Below, piece by piece: positions 58,701 through 64,000 of a stretch of 64,000 nucleotides of DNA (within the stretch, counting starts at the first letter, position 1; every line of letters starts with the position of its first letter). The notes under the pieces are model-generated. The model made no database searches. It was not told the origin of the DNA and saw only the letters and a list, made by a program, of their open reading frames with translations. Origin of the DNA: Nemopilema nomurai (Eukaryota > Cnidaria > Scyphozoa > Rhizostomeae > Rhizostomatidae); the NCBI GenBank assembly GCA_003864495.1, contig ML133373.1, forward strand, positions 1,320,008 to 1,384,007, written 5' to 3'. The position numbers and the translations under genes were made by a program.

Positions 58701-61651
58701 TTTTTGAGCCAAATAATACAATTCTCCTTGCAAGATTTTTACAAATAGATGCAATGAGGTTGCACAGGATTTTCAAATTAAGAATCCTAAGCTACAAAAA
58801 TAGAGGCCTAACCTTTCAGTTCAGGGTAGGCATACTGATAGCATGCAAATTTCATTCCAGTTGATGCTTCAATGATTGGCTGGCTGACACAATGCAAGAA
58901 TGTGTCTAGCTTCTTACAGTCACGGGTCCTGTTATTCAAAGAGAGCTGGGTAATATTGCTGCTTGAAAAACTCACACAAGTCTTCTCACACAAATTCAAT
59001 CAAGGTTCCTAATTAAATCACATCCACAACATGATGATATCTTGATTCAAATCACTTGCAGCAGCTTTCTTAAAACTATCAAAAAATAACTTGATAATAC
59101 AAAGGCAGGAACTAACTTCAGAACAAAAACAAGATTCTGATCTAATGGCTATGATGATAAGCCCTTGCTTTGGAGATTTTATGCTTTGTGGTTTTAGGGC
59201 ATTAAGTTCATAAAATACTAATGGTTTGCAAAATTTGTAAAATATAGGCGCTTACCTAAACTGCTGACATGCAACAATTGATTGGCAATCCTTGCAATTT
59301 CGAAAGAAGATGCTGGTAAAGCAAAATATATTCTTATTCATGAATGAACATCAATGAAACAATGTGATGGTTTGTTAACAAGAATGATCAAATTTACATA
59401 GTATTATAAACAGGCTATGAGGAAAACATGGCTTTCTTTCACTTAGACTGTAAATTTATGACTTGCCAACTTATTGAAAGCTATTGCTAGAAGAAAGCAA
59501 TTATTGATTGGTGGCACATAAACTCATCACAAAGAAGAATCGGTGACCAAAAAAACATTCCATAGCAAACACTTTTAACTTGGCAGTGCATCATGTGATA
59601 GAAAACATGTTGCTATAAATTCTACTTTAAAATTAAGACATAAATAACAAATATGACTACTGCAAGGATAAAATTAGTATATACTTCTGTTTATTTATGG
59701 CAATTTTTACAGACTGCCTTAAAAATTCTTTATATAACTGTTATTTGGAAACAGTAAAAAATTCTTTCTACACCACTTTCATTTGGCAATGGAACAACTA
59801 TTGAATAGAAAAATAAGATAGAATTTGAGAAGCATATTAGGTAGATAAACAAATGTATGTTCACATACCTTCCTTTGACTGGACCAAAGACAAATTTACA
59901 CCTTTCACAATCATCAACAGTGATTGTGGCTGAATGATCAAACAGATAAATTTGACTGTCCTGTATTGAAGAACATAAATTTCTATCATTTGAGAATAAC
60001 AGAGTAAAGGAAAGCGAGTATTTTAAATGCATGCATTCATATGCATTACCATTGCAAAAAACTTTATGTAATACACCACAGATTGAATATTACTTGCAAA
60101 ATAGTCTGCAGATGGTTATGAAACTTATATTGGAGAAATTCAAACTACAATTATTACTCTGAAATTATGTCTTAACATTTGACACCAACTTTATAAAAGT
60201 GGCAAAAAGTTTCATACAGAGTGTCATATTTGAAACCAGCCACATATCAATAATAAGGCTTGCAAGTGCCTCCTTGCACAAAGCAAATTGATAGCATAAC
60301 CAGTTATAAAAAAAAATATTAGGAACTAACTATATTTTCCAGCAAAATTTGATATGCAATTCATTAACACAGGAGATGCATGAGTGCATGACATTGCACA
60401 TAATAGACGGCTGTTTTCGGAATAGTTACATTTATAAATCTTTCAGATTGAATTCCTCTTAATAGCTGAGAAATGAGAACTAATCACCTTGCAGTTTTTT
60501 ATTATAAACTGCTGCCCATCAATTTTTCCGGGAAGCCGCCCTGCTACTGTTCCTTCTTGATTTTCAATTGTGAAATCAGCTGGATCAGGTCTACCTGGTC
60601 TGTCCCTGCAAAATATCACCCATCATTACACTGTTGATATCAAAAACACAACTTCATAATTCTTAGTTAAAATTCTTAAGATAAAGTTCCAATGAGATGC
60701 AATGGGGTTTGCTTGTTAAGCAATATTGTAAAAAAGAAAGCTTGATGGAAAAGTTTATAGTTAGTGTATGGTAAGCCAATTGTTCTTAAGATTTTTTCAT
60801 TTGGGATTTCAATTCACCTGTTTGAGATTCTGTCAAAATCAAAATTTTGGCACCGGGTAACTTCAAGGGCAAAATCAATCAATTTACTGAATGCTTCCAA
60901 GTCTAAAACACACTTAAACATGAGCAATATTGAGTTCACCTTCCTTTTCTGTAGGGTCTGTAACTGAATTCAAAGCACCTTAAAATCTGTTTCAGACTGA
61001 AATAAGTGCCACTTGTCTTGGCTGGCAGCAATTTTTTTATTAAAATCTGTTGATTATTTGTCGATGCAACCTGCAGCATCTTCAGAGAAAATCAAGTTTG
61101 TACTTCCATTTTCAAAATTCGCCTGCTGTTTTGTTCCTGTTTTGCACAGCCGTCTCGCAATTAGACGACAAGATGTTTGAATAAATTTACAACCAGTGAT
61201 AGTAGAAATGCAGCAAGTAGCTCAGAAGGAACATAATATTCCTCATTTCAAATTGTTATCTCTTAATTCACACACTCACGCAGTTACAGATAGTGTACCT
61301 ATCTTGAATCTTGAAAAAGCTTACTTTTTAAACAAACTCAAAACTTGATAATTTAAAGAGCCCGTATTCAAAATAAGATTTTAATAATGAAGTTCTCACG
61401 AATCGGCAGCAATTTCTCACAGCAGCTAAACTTTTAATCATAAAAAGTTCAATGCTAAACGTTTTTTCTAACCGAACAAATCTTTGTGTTAAATTTGATG
61501 CAAGATGGCCTAACTGAAACTTCGATCTGCAAGAAAACCACTGCATAGATCGATCAGTAAAAGAGACATTTAATTTTTACCAGCTGTAAACAGGTTCCTC
61601 CTTTTTCGACTCTGTTTCCGATTCCCCACCCTTAGACTGCAAACAACCCAT
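55750..61651 (-). CDS. RP2: RP2/XRP2 homologue, ARL3 GTPase-activating protein, 9 exons
   Basis: Exons in gene order: 61651-61581, 60605-60488, 59960-59869, 59312-59256, 58928-58813, 58251-58019, 57657-57586, 57124-57025, 55919-55750. All junctions are GT-AG and in phase, giving 342 residues (human 350). The start MGCLQSK carries the Gly2 myristoylation and Cys3 palmitoylation signals that target RP2 to membranes. The TBCC/CARP beta-helix follows ([63 protein letters not shown]), then the C-terminal NDK-like domain ([12 protein letters not shown] to DAFYNFVDI). Arg113 (QQF-R) and Glu133 (QPIIE) match human Arg118 and Glu138, the residues needed for ARL3 GAP activity, so the protein should be active. 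In ciliated cells RP2 releases lipidated cargo by acting on ARL3. The start is fixed by the MGC motif. The stop codon overlaps an AATAAA. Confidence 0.97.
56574..56672. repeat. Purine-rich GAA/AAG tract in RP2 intron 8
   Basis: About 100 bp are almost all A and G on the plus strand (gaagaagaataaaaaagaag). It is therefore a polypyrimidine run on the RP2 sense strand. It is an imperfect trinucleotide repeat. Confidence 0.85.
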
Positions 61652-62203
61652 ATTCTCGTTAAGGATCAAAGTAGTTGCTTGGTTTCGAGCTAGCAACTTC
61701 AAATCCTGTGGGCCATCCCAAACAAAGTTTGAACTGTCTGCCTCAAATCGAGGCCACCGTTCATAGGGGCGGATTTTGCGTCTTGGCAGATTTCCAGGAG
61801 CAAAATAGTTGATTTGAAACGAATGAAATAAATAAATTAATTGATTAATTAAAAGACCACCTGGGACTGCCGAGTTTCACTTTTCAACATAGGCGAACAA
61901 CATTTTTTGATGCTTATTAAAGGGTCGAGGGACGTTTTAATTTGAAACGTTACGATAACCTTTAATTATTAAACGATTAGACATTTAACTATAGACCAAA
62001 GGACTTCTAGATTTATCTAAAAGATGGTTGCTTCAATGCGACCAAGTTATGAGTGAAAGGAAAAGCAATTACAAATAGGTAACAACGAAGAACTTTATCA
62101 AGTGACCTTCGATAAGCCATCTAAGTTGGGGTGTCACTTTCGGCCCAATTGTGTATTTCTTAATATTTTACTATCTTTCCGTTATCATATTGTTCTTGCC
62201 GCC
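61652..62203. promoter_or_regulatory. Region upstream of RP2, possibly a shared divergent promoter
   Basis: About 550 bp separate the RP2 ATG (minus) from the leader-like ATG at 62204 (plus). The RP2-proximal 150 bp are less AT-rich than the rest and probably contain its 5' UTR. No TATA box is evident. Confidence 0.3.
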
Positions 62204-62347
62204 ATGCGGTCACTGTTCGGTGTGGTCATGCAGAGGTCATTTTTGTGTCATGTTTTACGTGCAGGAGGAAGAAGTCTCACCTCCATGCAATCTCCACGCT
62301 TACTGGCAGGCTGTTATGTTATGAGCCCTTTACACAATACAAAATAG
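62204..62347 (+). CDS. Candidate mitochondrial-leader ORF or first exon, divergent from RP2
   Basis: The ATG lies in a strong context (gccgccATGC). The 47-residue product starts MRSLFGVVMQRSFLCHVLRA and continues GGRSLTSMQSPRLLAG. It contains five Arg and one Lys and no Asp or Glu, typical of a mitochondrial presequence. It ends at TAG in the genomic frame. If it is a first exon, the donor must lie earlier (for example at a GT near 62319), and I could not identify the next exon before 64000. It begins about 550 bp from the RP2 start codon on the opposite strand, so the two could share a bidirectional promoter. It could equally be a chance ORF. Confidence 0.28.
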   Translation: MRSLFGVVMQRSFLCHVLRAGGRSLTSMQSPRLLAGCYVMSPLHNTK

Positions 62348-64000
62348 CTTCATAGTATAGAGGATCGAATAAGCTACAACAGATTCTAATCGCTCCAAGT
62401 TAGAAAATTTGGCAAAGGAGAAATGTTCATGGCTTATAAACGAAGTAGAAGACCTAGTGGCCTCATTCGATTCAAGCAAAAGATGCAAAGTAGATGAATA
62501 TAAACAATAATTTAAAAAACAAAAGTGTCGCCATCTTCTAAATAGTCATCATAAAATGATCTATATGTCCTGACACTGTATGCTAATATATTAAGGAGCA
62601 CTTTCCTGGCTTGATTAACTTTAAAAAGACGGTCGTTTAAAATTATCACAAAACTGTTAAGTAAATTTGGAGAAAACGTCACTGAATGTTGCTAAACTTC
62701 GAGCAAGCATAACGAATTAAAAAACACGTAATTGGACAAAATCTATAGCATCAAGTCAAAGAGTTAGATGCCAAAGCAATTTCTTCCATACTAATGACTT
62801 CTAAATGAACATTTTCTAAAAAGCAGACTTTCCCAATACCTTTTATTCAGCAAGAATAATTCCATAATCGCCAAGACTTATCCGAGAGACCAGTGGCACT
62901 TTTTTACTAAAATTGGATACCGGCATTGATCAGCCTTTTAGTTGCTATCTGCATCGATGTAAGTATAGTTTTCGCCAATTGTGTTTAATACGCGAGAATT
63001 CTATGGTGCTGTGTAGGAGCGATTCTCTAGCCTGAGAAAACTTGGGGCCATCACAGAGAGTCCTGGCATATTAGTGTATGGACACAATTTAAGCTAAAAA
63101 ATCGTGATTGCACCCTTTCGCCCGTGTGTATTTTCCATCGACGAAATCCAGTCTTGGTAAACGCCTCTTCACCATTACCATAACCAAGAGGGCAGAAATG
63201 TCGACGGGAGAAGCTAAATATGACATAAAATTCTTGTGAATACTCAGCCCAACTATAGCGTTCATACCAATATGCTACAAAAATCTGGTTCGAGAGCCCC
63301 TTCGCTGCGCTGTCTTAAAGAGTGGCCTAGATAATTTATCTCCAGCGTGTTGAGATAAACATTTGGTGCCTCTTTCACTAGGTCAAATCGAAAGCTACTT
63401 ATAAAGCAGCTGGGCGAAAACACTAAACAATAATCAAAAATTTTCTTTGAAAAATGGGGGAGGGTGCAAATGAAGAGGCCAAATTTGTTTGCCCCCCCCC
63501 CCTTTGAAATGCCACTGTTGCTTTTCTTCTGCCGTGTTTCTGCCTCGTCATCTTCAATTTCGTACACTTTGTTTCGTTATGACATCCAATACTACAACCC
63601 TGTTGATGGATTTATTAAAAAAACCGCAAATGGACAACCCTGGCGAATGACGTAAAACGTTTTGTCTCCACAGCCAAACCACGAAAATTAAATATGGAGA
63701 AGGCTATTTCTTGAATTAAAAATAATTGTACTTCCTAATAATACTGTACTTATAATAGCAAATAGAGATTTGTAATTTCTAATGTCAAATCTATGTGGTC
63801 ATAGTTTTGCTCCTAGTTTTTCAAGTGTATGAGCCGTGCCAGAAAACGAATAGGTTAGAAACAGAATCCAAGTAAAATACGAAAATATTTGAGCTTTTGC
63901 TTTGCTTAAAAATCCACTCAAAAATGAGGTACGATAAAAATTGGCGAAAGTTTTCGAATTTCTTCGCCTTTCTGCTTTACCTTTCCTACCCTTTTAGCTC
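62348..64000. other. No supported gene
   Basis: AT-rich, with a short poly-C run near 63492. Overlapping ORFs at 63262-63655 on both strands have no recognisable content. A downstream exon of the leader-like ORF could lie here or beyond the window. Confidence 0.4.

Overview
This is eukaryotic nuclear DNA from an animal. It is AT-rich and gene-poor, with GT-AG introns of about 0.1-2.5 kb, several minisatellites and no bacterial-type operons. The exon-intron style, the CCAAT and CRE-like repeats and the gene content suggest an early-branching invertebrate, with an anthozoan cnidarian as my best guess. That guess is inference and rests on no diagnostic marker. I recognised no transposase, reverse transcriptase, rRNA or convincing tRNA.

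Three multi-exon genes can be rebuilt with phase-consistent splice junctions. (1) DCPS, the scavenger mRNA decapping enzyme, lies on the minus strand at 21271-23702 (4 exons, 338 residues, HIT motif intact). (2) A predicted secreted glycoside hydrolase of the GH116 (GBA2-like) clan lies on the plus strand at 37645-52471 (14 exons, 1511 residues). It has a signal peptide, a long disordered repeat-bearing N-terminal region encoded by one exon, a PAN/apple-like cysteine module before the catalytic region, and a second PAN/apple-like module inside the catalytic region. (3) RP2 (XRP2), the ARL3 GTPase-activating protein, lies on the minus strand at 55750-61651 (9 exons, 342 residues, N-terminal MGC acylation motif and catalytic Arg/Glu conserved).

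Three weaker genes are proposed. One is an intronless secreted NtA/NTR-like protein (13828-14736, plus). One is a two-exon 87-residue protein of unknown function (30236-30599, plus). One is a short Arg-rich ORF with no acidic residues at 62204-62347 (plus), which looks like a mitochondrial leader exon and stands head-to-head with RP2.

Layout: 1-13.8 kb is gene-free as far as I can tell and carries a CCAAT-box cluster, a 26-bp and a 16-bp minisatellite and a diverged 166-bp CRE-containing repeat. 13.8-14.7 kb holds the NtA-like gene. 14.7-21.2 kb is empty. 21.3-23.7 kb is DCPS, with a 17-bp minisatellite in its last intron. 23.8-30.2 kb is non-coding, with a 30-bp repeat and a dispersed element. 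30.2-31.8 kb is the small gene. 33.9-34.4 kb is a minisatellite with 60-bp higher-order structure. 37.6-52.5 kb is the PAN-GH116 gene. 55.7-61.7 kb is RP2. The genes do not look functionally linked. The most novel item is the PAN-GH116 architecture.
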